DNA of 17,510 bases, from contig CALIJH010000145.1 of assembly GCA_938017765.1 (NCBI GenBank), positions 1 to 17,510 of the forward strand, read 5' to 3'. The DNA comes from an uncultured Leptotrichia sp. GTDB taxonomy: Bacteria > Fusobacteriota > Fusobacteriia > Fusobacteriales > Leptotrichiaceae. The notes below the pieces were generated by a model. It did not search any database, was not told where the DNA came from, and saw nothing but the letters and a program-made list of their open reading frames with translations. The position numbers and the translations under genes are program-made. Below, in pieces: positions 1 to 7,307 of the stretch; within the stretch, counting starts at the first letter, position 1; the number at the start of each line of letters is the position of its first letter.

Positions 1-5
1 TTTTT

Positions 6-734
6 TTATTTTAATCCCCCCCCTGCCAGTAAAACCAAAATCGACGTCAATTCGAGGGACGCTCCCATAGTATCTCCCGTTATTCCTCCTATTTTTCTTT
101 TTACACCTTTCATCAGGAGAAGTATGAATAATATAGCAAAAATCAATATTATCAAGCCTTTCGCTTTTAATATTATGAAAGATAAAATCATTGTTATTAT
201 AATTGAAATGCCAGCTTCCTTTTTACCATTTTTCCCAATTATCCCATTACTCATACCGTTTTTTCTCGCATATTCTCCAAGTCCTGCATTTATCGATGTA
301 GACAGCCTTGAAATTACAGGATAGAGAATTATATATTCAGGTCTTATTTCTGAAAGCAGTATCACTTTTGTCATAAAATATAGTATCAATGCCACTGCTC
401 CATTTGTTCCTACTCTCGAATCTTTCATAATCTCCAGTATTTTTTCTTTTTCAGCATAGCTGAACAGTCCATCGGCAGTATCTGCAAGTCCGTCGATATG
501 AATAAGTCCTGTTATGAATATTTCTGCTATTATTATAATTATAGCTGCAATCTGTCTATTTACGGTTATCTTTCCTGCCAAAATGTTTATTCCGTAAAGG
601 AAAATTCCTATTATCGCACCTACTAACGGAAAATATTTTATTGATTTTCCCAGTTTTTCCTCATCATATTCGACATTTACAAAAACAGGTATCCTCGTCA
701 TAAACTGTATCAAAATTATAAGCTGTTTTATCAT
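6..734 (-). CDS. cobS: Adenosylcobinamide-GDP ribazoletransferase (cobalamin synthase CobS)
   Basis: CobS is the integral membrane enzyme that joins adenosylcobinamide-GDP to alpha-ribazole (or its phosphate), the last assembly step of adenosylcobalamin. The 242-residue product has the family signature HIDGLADTADGLFS (residues 79-92, with its conserved His and Asp residues) and the downstream KDSRVGTNGA block (104-113). Several hydrophobic stretches (about 36-53, 60-78, 112-128, and most of 175-210) suit a polytopic inner-membrane protein, and the length is normal for the family. The ATG at 734 follows an AGGGAG ribosome site. It lies 166 bp downstream of the nicotinate phosphoribosyltransferase gene on the same strand and may be co-transcribed with it. 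The last codons contain an uninterrupted run of eight G (C on the plus strand, 16-23). Identification is secure; the operon link is inference. Confidence 0.95.
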   Translation of the reverse strand: MIKQLIILIQFMTRIPVFVNVEYDEEKLGKSIKYFPLVGAIIGIFLYGINILAGKITVNRQIAAIIIIIAEIFITGLIHIDGLADTADGLFSYAEKEKILEIMKDSRVGTNGAVALILYFMTKVILLSEIRPEYIILYPVISRLSTSINAGLGEYARKNGMSNGIIGKNGKKEAGISIIITMILSFIILKAKGLIILIFAILFILLLMKGVKRKIGGITGDTMGASLELTSILVLLAGGGLK

Positions 735-900
735 TTTACTCCCTTTTTATTTTATCTGATCTATATTTTATATTTCTTATATTTCGTTATTTTTTTTCTC
801 ATCTGCTTCTTCATTAGTTATATTTTTTATTTTCTATGTTTTTTCGTATTATTTATATTCTTTTTTATATTCTTTGCTAATTCCATTTTTAGTATTTCTG

Positions 901-2373
901 TTATTTTTTTACATTTATTACACTCAAAAGATTATTTTTCAATTCTTTTAATTTTTCTGAAAGTTTTACTCTTTTTATTTTTTCTTTTTCGTTGTATATT
1001 TTCTTTAAATATGACAGATTACTGTCATAATATTTTTTTGTTTCTCCCAACTCTAATAATCGACAGTTTTCCTCATTTTTTTCTCCGTCTATTATATAAT
1101 CGACAGTTAATTTTCTAATATTATTTCCTTTTTTAGACTGCTCCTCTCTTTTATATTGTTCCCTTTCAAGTATATTATCTTCATTTATCAAAAATTTTTG
1201 TCCAGTTTCTTCTCCTTTATATTGTTCCTTTTCAAGCATTATAATATCTGAAAAATCATTATTTCCATGGACTCTATATATTTTTTTATCTCCGGGTAAG
1301 GACATTTTCTGTTTATCATCAGAGATTTTCATTACATCATTTCCATTTATTACAGACATTTTATAAACCGTACTGATTTCTTTTTCAGGCAATGCTATCG
1401 AGTCGCCAACTCCGAATGTGTCAACTTCCGCTCCATTTTCTATCAGTTTTCTTATCTTTTTTTCATCAAGACTGCCCGTCAATATTATTTTTGCATTATA
1501 AAATCCATTTTCATTCAATATTCTTCTGCATTTTTTTGACAGTTCTTCCAGATTTCCTGAATCTATTCTAATTCCGTATGTTCCTTTATATTCATCATTT
1601 ATATTGTTATTTTTGAATGCATTTACCGCATTTAGTATACCGCTTTTTAATGTATTATAAGTATCCACCAACATTATTAAAGGTTGCTTTTCATTTTTAT
1701 ATTTTTTTATAAACATATCAAAGGCCTTATATTCGGAATTTTTCTCCATACCGAAACTTTGAATAAATCCGTGTGTCATAGTCCCTGTACTTTTCAAATT
1801 TTGAAAATATTCTCCCATTATATTTGAATGGGATATACAGCCTGCTATATAGGCAGCTTTTGTCATAGCCATTGAGGCTTCAAACCCTGGCACTCTTCTT
1901 GTTCCGAAAAACAATACTCCTTTATTTTCAGCTGCCTGTACAATTTTAGAAGTAACAGTCGCTGTGAGTATCTGATAATTGAGTATATTTAAAATAGGTG
2001 TTTCCAGTATTTTCCCTTGAATTAGCGGAGCCGTAATGGTAAGAACAGGTTCATTGGAAAAAACAATTTCTCCGTCTCTTACACCTTTTATCGAGCCTGT
2101 AAATTTTATATTGGCAATATATTCTATAAAATCATCATCATCAAATATTTCTGACAAATATTTTTTTCTATCTTCATAAGAAGTATTGTTGAGTATGTCT
2201 ATCAATTCGAGTACGTCAGATATTCCATATACTACCGCATAATCATTTTCTTTTTCTGTCCGCAGAAATACATCAAAAACAGCTGTCTGATTTTGCATAT
2301 TATTTTTCAGATATATCTCACTTTCAGTATACTGATATCTATCTGAATTTAAAAATTTGAAAAATTTATCCAT
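901..2373 (-). CDS. pncB: Nicotinate phosphoribosyltransferase
   Basis: The enzyme converts nicotinate and PRPP to nicotinate mononucleotide (NaMN) in the Preiss-Handler NAD salvage route. Recognisable family blocks are DRYQYTESEIYLK (11-23), FFGTRRVPGFEA (156-167), STGTMTHGF (195-203, with the conserved His at 201), LVDTYNTLKSG (235-245), GIRIDSGNLE (267-276), LTGSLDE (298-304) and TFGVGDSIA (319-327). The ATG at 2373 follows a TGAGG ribosome site. At 490 residues the protein is near the usual length, but residues 379-415 contain a lineage-specific looking duplication (LEKEQYKGEETGQK then LEREQYKREEQSKK, spaced 22 residues), followed by a Lys/Glu-rich tail. The gene is followed by cobS, which suggests a role in giving NaMN to CobT for lower-ligand synthesis as well as to NAD synthesis; that part is inference. 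The conserved blocks leave little doubt about the family. Confidence 0.93.
   Translation of the reverse strand: MDKFFKFLNSDRYQYTESEIYLKNNMQNQTAVFDVFLRTEKENDYAVVYGISDVLELIDILNNTSYEDRKKYLSEIFDDDDFIEYIANIKFTGSIKGVRDGEIVFSNEPVLTITAPLIQGKILETPILNILNYQILTATVTSKIVQAAENKGVLFFGTRRVPGFEASMAMTKAAYIAGCISHSNIMGEYFQNLKSTGTMTHGFIQSFGMEKNSEYKAFDMFIKKYKNEKQPLIMLVDTYNTLKSGILNAVNAFKNNNINDEYKGTYGIRIDSGNLEELSKKCRRILNENGFYNAKIILTGSLDEKKIRKLIENGAEVDTFGVGDSIALPEKEISTVYKMSVINGNDVMKISDDKQKMSLPGDKKIYRVHGNNDFSDIIMLEKEQYKGEETGQKFLINEDNILEREQYKREEQSKKGNNIRKLTVDYIIDGEKNEENCRLLELGETKKYYDSNLSYLKKIYNEKEKIKRVKLSEKLKELKNNLLSVINVKK
1129..1239 (-). repeat. Imperfect tandem duplication inside pncB
   Basis: Two adjacent units encode residues 379-400 and 401-415 of the nicotinate phosphoribosyltransferase, with a period of about 66 bp. 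The similarity is visible in the DNA too: TTATATTGTTCC-CTTTCAAG at about 1151-1170 and TTATATTGTTCCTTTTCAAG at about 1217-1236 on the plus strand. The copies lie after the catalytic core, so the insertion is probably tolerated. Whether it is specific to this strain cannot be seen from the window. Confidence 0.7.
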
Positions 2374-2437
2374 AGTAACCTCATTTTGTATTTTTTTATA
2401 TTATCGCACATTTTCATTTTATTTAAAAGGGAAAATT

Positions 2438-2471
2438 CAGAAGAAAGTTTAAAACAGAAGAAAGTTTAAAA
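2438..2471. repeat. Perfect 17-bp tandem repeat, two copies
   Basis: CAGAAGAAAGTTTAAAA occurs twice with no spacer (2438-2454 and 2455-2471) in the 224-bp region between the divergent pncB gene and the plus-strand hypothetical pair. It lies 65-100 bp upstream of the pncB start codon and 70-105 bp upstream of the plus-strand promoter. It could be a simple tandem duplication or a paired regulator site; the sequence alone does not decide. Confidence 0.8.
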
Positions 2472-2541
2472 TTCAAAAAATAAAATGACAAGAGGAAAAA
2501 GAGCAAATTTTCAGAAATTCATTTGAATTTTTATGATATTA

Positions 2542-2570
2542 TTGATTTTTCTTATTTTTTAAGATATAAT
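2542..2570 (+). promoter_or_regulatory. Sigma-70 type promoter for the plus-strand hypothetical pair
   Basis: TTGATT (2542-2547) and TATAAT (2565-2570) are separated by exactly 17 bp, close to the housekeeping consensus. The expected transcription start is near 2577, giving a leader of about 35 nt that contains the AAAGGGG ribosome site before the ATG at 2613. AT-rich DNA yields chance matches, but the perfect -10 box, ideal spacing and position make this one credible. Confidence 0.7.
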
Positions 2571-2612
2571 ACGTTAATAAAAAATAAAACTTTATAAATG
2601 AAAGGGGTAACT

Positions 2613-2972
2613 ATGTCAAAAAATATTGATGATGATGATGTAATAAACAATTTTCTGTATATGCTTGAAGATTCCAAAAAGCCTATTACTCAGGTAAAAG
2701 TCAAAAAAAATTTACCGCCTATACCGAGGTCTTATGAACCAAAAAGCGACGGGATACATCTTAAAGTTATAAAGAGATATAAACTATATGATGAATTTAA
2801 GCAACCATATAATATTTCAGGAGGGTTACCTTCAAAAAAAGAAACGGGAACACCTTATAGTATGTCTGACGGCTATAAAGATAAAATACTAATAGATAGA
2901 ACATTTAAAAATGAAAGAGAAGCAAAAAAATTTCTGGAAAATATGGGTACAATGAAGGTAATGACAAGATGA
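2613..2972 (+). CDS. Hypothetical small acidic-N-terminus protein
   Basis: I do not recognise this 119-residue protein. It has no signal peptide or membrane segment. The N-terminus is acidic (NIDDDDV, residues 4-10), the middle is Lys-, Tyr- and Pro-rich (KKNLPPIPRSYEPKSDG), and the C-terminus looks helical (KNEREAKKFLENMG). The start is placed at the ATG at 2613 because AAAGGGG sits five bases before it; the in-frame ATG at 2598 comes before that ribosome site. The stop codon overlaps the next gene's start in an ATGA arrangement (2969-2972), so the two are probably translationally coupled and work together. It is transcribed away from pncB and converges on the eut operon. Cytoplasmic location is inferred from the absence of hydrophobic segments. 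Confidence 0.75.
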   Translation: MSKNIDDDDVINNFLYMLEDSKKPITQVKVKKNLPPIPRSYEPKSDGIHLKVIKRYKLYDEFKQPYNISGGLPSKKETGTPYSMSDGYKDKILIDRTFKNEREAKKFLENMGTMKVMTR

Positions 2973-3601
2973 AAAAGAAATTCACTATTACTGATATAAT
3001 TTTTTTATTTCCATTTATTATAGGTTTTGGAATAGGGTTTTCATATTTTATATACGGCATTATAGATGACAATTATAAAAGAAATGAATATCTTAGAATG
3101 GACAAAGTACACCTTTTGGAAAGAGAAGACCCTCTTTTAGTACACGATCCGAATATTATACTTAGAAACCGTAAAATGGAAAAAGAATACATGGAAGCAA
3201 CTGAAGAAGAAAGAACAAATAAAAGCGACGGTATATGTCGGTTAGTATCTAAAATAGCTTTGGTTGGAGATTATTATGTAGGATATATTACAGGTGAGAA
3301 AGATATAAATTGCAAAGGCTATTTCTATATGAAAAAAGGAAGAAAGTCTTCCGATTATCGCCTAAATCTTACCGAAAATGATATAGAGCAGAAATTTGGT
3401 AAAAATATAAAATACATAAATCCGTCTAAATTTGTTGATAAATACGGTAAAGGCGGAAATTATGATACAAATTTTATAGATTTAATAACTATAAGTGTTA
3501 TTTTAACATTATTTTGCTTTATTGTGCTTTGGGTAGTATTTCGCATTTGTGAGCTGACTATTTTAGGCATTATATTTATTATTAATAAAATCAGAAAATA
3601 A
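2969..3601 (+). CDS. Hypothetical membrane protein with central extracytoplasmic domain
   Basis: This 210-residue protein matches no family I recognise. A Lys-rich N-terminus leads into a hydrophobic segment (about 10-31), followed by a polar, charged region (32-167) and a long hydrophobic C-terminal region (about 168-206) that could form one or two membrane passes before a basic end (NKIRK). The layout suggests a central domain outside the cytoplasmic membrane; its two cysteines, C90 and C115, could form a disulfide there. The start codon overlaps the stop of the preceding gene (ATGA), so its synthesis is probably coupled to that of the 119-residue protein. The unit ends at the hairpin near 3730-3774. 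Both proteins contain the short string KSDGI, possibly by chance. The function is unknown. Confidence 0.75.
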   Translation: MKKKFTITDIIFLFPFIIGFGIGFSYFIYGIIDDNYKRNEYLRMDKVHLLEREDPLLVHDPNIILRNRKMEKEYMEATEEERTNKSDGICRLVSKIALVGDYYVGYITGEKDINCKGYFYMKKGRKSSDYRLNLTENDIEQKFGKNIKYINPSKFVDKYGKGGNYDTNFIDLITISVILTLFCFIVLWVVFRICELTILGIIFIINKIRK

Positions 3602-3613
3602 TCATAGAGAAGC

Positions 3614-3737
3614 TGAAAAGAATAAAAGAAAAGAAAAGTATTAACCTTTACAAAAATATTTTTATGAAAAATAGTGAAAAGAATAAGATTAAAGAGAAAA
3701 ATTAATCTCTATAAAAAATGTTTTTGTAAAAAAATAG
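3614..3737. repeat. Degenerate tandem repeat of about 61 bp
   Basis: Two adjacent units begin TGAAAAGAATAA (3614) and TGAAAAGAATAAG (3675) and then run in parallel: an A/G-rich stretch, ATTAACC or ATTAATC, a tract ending ATATTTTT or ATGTTTTT, and a final AAAAATAG. The second unit runs into the left arm of the terminator. It looks like an old duplication in non-coding DNA just downstream of the plus-strand hypothetical pair; no gene is visible in it. Confidence 0.55.
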
Positions 3738-3774
3738 CATTTATAAAATTATCAAATTAATAAATGCTATTTTT
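3730..3774. terminator. Bidirectional intrinsic terminator between converging units
   Basis: AAAAATAGCATTTAT (3730-3744) and ATAAATGCTATTTTT (3760-3774) are perfectly complementary 15-base arms around a 15-base loop. A T-run flanks the hairpin on both strands (3770-3775 on plus, the A-run 3728-3734 on minus), so it can end transcription of both the plus-strand hypothetical pair (stop at 3601) and the eut operon (stop at 3816). The stem has only two or three G-C pairs, which is normal in DNA this AT-rich. Confidence 0.8.
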
Positions 3775-3815
3775 TATTTAAACCATTAAGGAAGTTTTCT
3801 TATATTGAATTATTT

Positions 3816-4277
3816 CTATTTACAAGTATCCTGCCAGTTTGCAGGGTAAATCACATATAGAAATCTTGCAAAATTAGGAGCACTGAATTTTATTTTTGAC
3901 CCTTTAGGGATTAAAATGGCGTCTCCTCTGTTTCCCGTAACTTTACGTCCGTCAATTATGATTTCCAGAGTACCGTCTATGACATAATCTATTTCATCAT
4001 AATTCAGCTCCCAGTCAAAAGCAGATTCTTCCATTTCCATTACTCCGCAGCTCAATCTTCCGCTTTCTTCTATTGTAAATACATCAGTTAAAAATACTTT
4101 ATCGTTAGGATTTCCTGTATCAAATCTTTCAGGTTTTACTGAAGGTATTTTGACAACTCCTACTCCACTTTTATCGATAAATTTTTCAAATCCTCCGACT
4201 TTTCTGTTCAGCTCTTCCTGTACTACTTTTCTAAGTATTTTTTCCAATGTTTCTCTGTCCAAGTTTTTTAAATCCAT
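3816..4277 (-). CDS. eutQ: EutQ, cupin-fold acetate kinase-like ethanolamine utilization protein
   Basis: EutQ is a cupin protein of eut microcompartments, reported in Salmonella to have acetate kinase activity. The 153-residue product has the typical C-terminal cupin: WELNYDEIDYVIDGTLEI, then GDAILIPKGSKI, and a terminal FLYVIYPANWQ. The start is placed at the ATG at 4277, since GGAGG lies six to seven bases before it; an upstream in-frame TTG (4292) would overlap that ribosome site. Unlike the enterobacterial protein of about 230 residues, it lacks the N-terminal 'LIT...ITPEAR' segment; instead it starts with an amphipathic helix (LDRETLEKILRKVVQEELNRK) like a microcompartment targeting tag. 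The missing segment has a separate counterpart at 14274-14558. It is the last gene of the operon, ending shortly before the bidirectional terminator. Confidence 0.9.
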   Translation of the reverse strand: MDLKNLDRETLEKILRKVVQEELNRKVGGFEKFIDKSGVGVVKIPSVKPERFDTGNPNDKVFLTDVFTIEESGRLSCGVMEMEESAFDWELNYDEIDYVIDGTLEIIIDGRKVTGNRGDAILIPKGSKIKFSAPNFARFLYVIYPANWQDTCK

Positions 4278-4301
4278 CGTTTTTTCCTCCAAAATTTTTA
4301 A

Positions 4302-5447
4302 TTAATTTTCAGGAACGAATAATCCTGTTTCTTCACTTCTCGTTTGGATTAATGCTCTCTTATCTTTTGCAAGGTTGTCGAGTTTTCCTTTTCTTTTCAT
4401 AAGAAGCAGAATTTTTGTACCTTTATACTCGGAAAGCATATTAAAGTCCCCTTCACTGTCCCCAGCTACTAAAATAGGATCTTTCCCTCCATGTTTAGGT
4501 TTCAGGAATTTATTTATTATTTCAACTTTTCCTTTAGTCTGTGTCTGAGGGTAACCGTGTTTATATTCGGCTTTGTATTTATTTCCGTTCATTTCAAGTC
4601 TCATTCCGTAAACACTGTCAGCACTTAAATTATATCCGTAAGATTTGTCGTTTGCAAATACTTTTACTATATCTTCGAGGGAAGCTGAAACTATATATAC
4701 TTTTATTCCATTTTTTTCAAATTCGTGGAACAGATTTGCAGTTTCAGATTGTACTCTTAACCCGCTTTTATATTGATGACTTACTTTTCCTGCTTCTCCT
4801 GTAAGTTTATCACTTGATTCAATGACATATTTTCCGAGTTTATTTCCTATTCCAAAATCATTAGCTTCTTTGGCTAATTTCTGCACTTCCGCTACACTCA
4901 TATTGTCAAACAGGTAAAGAACCCAAGGATAAGCTACATCATGAGAAAAACTTCCTCCTATAGCTTCATAAAGAAATGCAAGTTTTCCTCTAAAATCTTT
5001 AAATTCTTCTGTTGCTTTAATTTTTTCCAAAGACATTTTCTGATTTTTTATATAGTTTTCATAAAGAAAAGCATATCTTTTATCAAGGTCATTTGCTATT
5101 TTTGTGATGTTGATAGGCTGACCTTTCACATTTTCATATCCTTTTGCGAAATTATCCAAAGGAATATCTTTTCTGATTGCTTTGGAAAATTCTTCAGGAG
5201 TTGCTTTAAATTTGAGATTATCTATTTGGTATCTGAATAAATTTTCCTGAGTATCCTGATAGATAGATGTATAATCCCAGTCAAAAACTACGTAATTACC
5301 TTTATTTTTATTTTCATCTATCAATTTTGATAAAGCTTCCCTGTTCTTAGGAACCCATCTCAATTCGTCAAGATTGGCAGCTGAAAGGCTTAAAGCCACT
5401 AATAAAAACAAAAACAGTCCTGTTATTTTATTTATATTGGATTTCAC
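4302..5447 (-). CDS. Exported HAD phosphatase, phosphorylcholine/phosphoethanolamine phosphatase-like
   Basis: This 381-residue protein is a HAD-superfamily phosphomonoesterase. A signal peptide is clear: basic N-terminus, hydrophobic core (10-20) and a likely cleavage near LSA-A (22-24), so it should act outside the cytoplasmic membrane. Motif I is VVFDWDYT (D56, D58, T60), motif II is the Ser in YIVSAS (S254), a motif III Lys is likely in the TKGK stretch (305-307), and motif IV is LVAGDSEGDFNML (D330, D334). The layout, with a large helical cap between motifs I and II, resembles bacterial phosphorylcholine phosphatases, which also act on phosphoethanolamine. The start is a GTG at 5447 with AAGGAGG five bases before it. 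It lies 30 bp after eutH and 24 bp before eutQ, inside the operon. A role in freeing ethanolamine from phosphoethanolamine for EutH uptake is inference; a broader acid phosphatase is possible. Confidence 0.85.
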   Translation of the reverse strand: MKSNINKITGLFLFLLVALSLSAANLDELRWVPKNREALSKLIDENKNKGNYVVFDWDYTSIYQDTQENLFRYQIDNLKFKATPEEFSKAIRKDIPLDNFAKGYENVKGQPINITKIANDLDKRYAFLYENYIKNQKMSLEKIKATEEFKDFRGKLAFLYEAIGGSFSHDVAYPWVLYLFDNMSVAEVQKLAKEANDFGIGNKLGKYVIESSDKLTGEAGKVSHQYKSGLRVQSETANLFHEFEKNGIKVYIVSASLEDIVKVFANDKSYGYNLSADSVYGMRLEMNGNKYKAEYKHGYPQTQTKGKVEIINKFLKPKHGGKDPILVAGDSEGDFNMLSEYKGTKILLLMKRKGKLDNLAKDKRALIQTRSEETGLFVPEN

Positions 5448-5477
5448 TTCTTCCTCCTTAGTAAGATTATGATTTTT

Positions 5478-6578
5478 TTACTCTGCTGTTTCTTTTTTCT
5501 TTCCAAACAGGAATTTCGCAACAAATATTGCAGTTATCCCTGCTACTAATTTTCCTACTATCATGGGGAATACCATAGCTTTATATTGCCCATTTGCATA
5601 TCCCGCAGTAAATCCTAAATGGTCTCCAAATACAAATGCCGCACTTACCGCAAAAGCTATGTTCATTACTTTACCATTTTCATCCATATCTTTCAATATA
5701 CCGAACATAGGTATGTTATTTGCCAATGTGGCAACAAATCCGGCTGCCCCTGCTTCGTTCATTCCTAAACTTTTTCCTATGGCAGTCAAAGGTTTCTGGA
5801 ATACTTTAGTTATAAAGTGTACCAGCGGGAATGCTCCTGCAAGGACAATAGCTATTCCTCCTACTACATTGATTCCCTCATCTATCGGGTCCATTCCCGG
5901 AATAACTACTATTCCTGTCAATTTTTCAACAATTGAAGCAATCAGTCCTATTGTTATGACAACTACTACTATTTGACCGAATACTGCAAATCCTTTAGTC
6001 ATTTTTTCAGGTATTTTCCATAATCCTAAACAAATCAGCACTGCAAAGATTATTATAGGGATTAAGTTTCTAAGTACCACACCGATAGGGAACCCTGCCG
6101 CAATTCCTCCGGCAAGACATCCTAAAGGAATAGTTGTTATACCTGATAATATCCCTTTTGCTAAAAACGGATTATCTTCTTTTTCTATAATTCCCAATGC
6201 AACAGGAATTGTAAATACTATAGTAGGTCCCATCATTGACCCTAAAATAAACGCCGCAAAAAGTCCTGATTGAGGGTCTTTTGCCATACTTAACGCAAGA
6301 GGAGCTCCTCCCATATCATTTGCTAATAATGTTGTAGCAAACATTGACGGGTCTGCTCCAAGCATACTATATACAGGTCCTACAATAGGTGTCAATATTT
6401 TACCTAAAACCGGTGCCAATGAAATAATTCCGACCATTGCAACTGCAAGAGAACCCATTGCCATAATTCCTTCTTCAAATTTTTCACCGTAACCGAATTT
6501 ATTTCCGATACACTTATCTATTCCACCTATTACCATGAATATGACCATAATATAGATGATAATTTCGTTAATACTCAT
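5478..6578 (-). CDS. eutH: EutH ethanolamine transporter
   Basis: EutH is the inner-membrane protein that brings ethanolamine into the cell, important mainly when external ethanolamine is low or the pH is acidic. The 366-residue product is hydrophobic almost throughout, with about ten or eleven membrane segments, and carries familiar EutH strings such as GIDKCIGNKFGYGEKFEEG (19-37), LANDMGGAPLALSMA, LGSMMGPTIVFTIPVALG, and FVFGDHLGFTAGY near the end. Length is normal. The ATG at 6578 follows TAGGAGG. It sits between eutL (34 bp upstream) and the exported phosphatase (30 bp downstream). That order pairs a possible source of ethanolamine outside the membrane with the transporter. Confidence 0.95.
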   Translation of the reverse strand: MSINEIIIYIMVIFMVIGGIDKCIGNKFGYGEKFEEGIMAMGSLAVAMVGIISLAPVLGKILTPIVGPVYSMLGADPSMFATTLLANDMGGAPLALSMAKDPQSGLFAAFILGSMMGPTIVFTIPVALGIIEKEDNPFLAKGILSGITTIPLGCLAGGIAAGFPIGVVLRNLIPIIIFAVLICLGLWKIPEKMTKGFAVFGQIVVVVITIGLIASIVEKLTGIVVIPGMDPIDEGINVVGGIAIVLAGAFPLVHFITKVFQKPLTAIGKSLGMNEAGAAGFVATLANNIPMFGILKDMDENGKVMNIAFAVSAAFVFGDHLGFTAGYANGQYKAMVFPMIVGKLVAGITAIFVAKFLFGKKKETAE

Positions 6579-6612
6579 TTTTCCTCCTAAACTGTTTTTT
6601 GTAAAATTTCAA

Positions 6613-7266
6613 TTAATAACTTAACGGATTATCCGCTACAGCTTTTACTGCTTCAGCGAAAGCATCACATGCAGCTTTACATGCAGACTGGCTTCCAGTC
6701 AAAAGTCCTCCACCGAAGTTTGTTTCTGAAGGCGGTCCATAGAACGCAACTAATCTCACATCAGCAGATTTTAATGCCACATCCAATGCGTACATTGCTT
6801 CTAACGGAGGTGCTATTAAATAAGCCAAAGATTCTCCTTCTTCAATTCCTGCTGTTTTCGACAAATAAGTTCCTGTTCTTGATATGCAGTGAGCATAATA
6901 AGCTATACTGTCATCATCATTAGCACTTATGAATGCTCCTTCATTTTCAATGAAGTCAACTGCTGCTGCCAGCCCGCTTTTTACTTCTGCCGGAGTAGGC
7001 CCTGACAATATACCTATTACTTCCCCTGCCAATTTTGTATTTGCATTTGCAGCTCCACCATAGAATGATTTTCCGTAAGCTACTTCAACAACCGCTTTTT
7101 TTGTAGCTTCATCTAATGCAGTATATGTAACATCATCACAATCTGCCGTTAAGATTCCTATACTTCTGTGTCCTTCAGGCAAACTCAGTTCTTTTGCCAT
7201 ATCACTATCGATATTTGGGATTAATTTTACAGCTAATACGCTGGCTTTTAGTCTATCACCTTTCAT
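6613..7266 (-). CDS. eutL: EutL microcompartment shell protein
   Basis: EutL is a tandem-BMC-domain shell protein that forms trimers with a central pore thought to open and close. The 217-residue product is of normal length. Typical EutL stretches are visible: EGHRSIGILTADCDDVTYTA (residues 27-46), VAYGKSFYGGAANANTKLAG (62-81), GEVIGILSGPTPAEVKSGL (80-98), and YYAHCISRTGTYLSKTAGI in the second half, ending with FGGGLLTGSQSACKAACDAF. The ATG at 7266 follows TAGGAGG. It is located between eutC and eutH, as usual near the lyase genes. It is one of two shell genes in the window; the hexamer-forming EutM and EutS are absent here and must be encoded elsewhere if the shell is complete. Confidence 0.96.
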   Translation of the reverse strand: MKGDRLKASVLAVKLIPNIDSDMAKELSLPEGHRSIGILTADCDDVTYTALDEATKKAVVEVAYGKSFYGGAANANTKLAGEVIGILSGPTPAEVKSGLAAAVDFIENEGAFISANDDDSIAYYAHCISRTGTYLSKTAGIEEGESLAYLIAPPLEAMYALDVALKSADVRLVAFYGPPSETNFGGGLLTGSQSACKAACDAFAEAVKAVADNPLSY

Positions 7267-7307
7267 TTTTTCCTCCTAAAGATTTTAATTTTTGTATTTA
7301 TATTCAA

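Noticed and set aside
735..900. Possible small gene or cobalamin riboswitch between pncB and cobS
   Set aside because: Only very short Lys/Asn-rich frames occur, and the stretch is almost pure A/T with no recognisable B12-box or stable stem.
2438..2471. CRISPR-like array
   Set aside because: There are only two abutting copies without spacers, and no cas genes nearby.
2374..2597. Riboswitch ahead of pncB
   Set aside because: The region is very AT-rich and shows a tandem repeat and a plus-strand promoter but no conserved riboswitch core that I can recognise.
3686..3708. Hairpin AGATTAA/TTAATCT as a second terminator
   Set aside because: The seven-pair stem has only one G-C pair and no T-run directly after it; the stronger hairpin at 3730-3774 explains termination.
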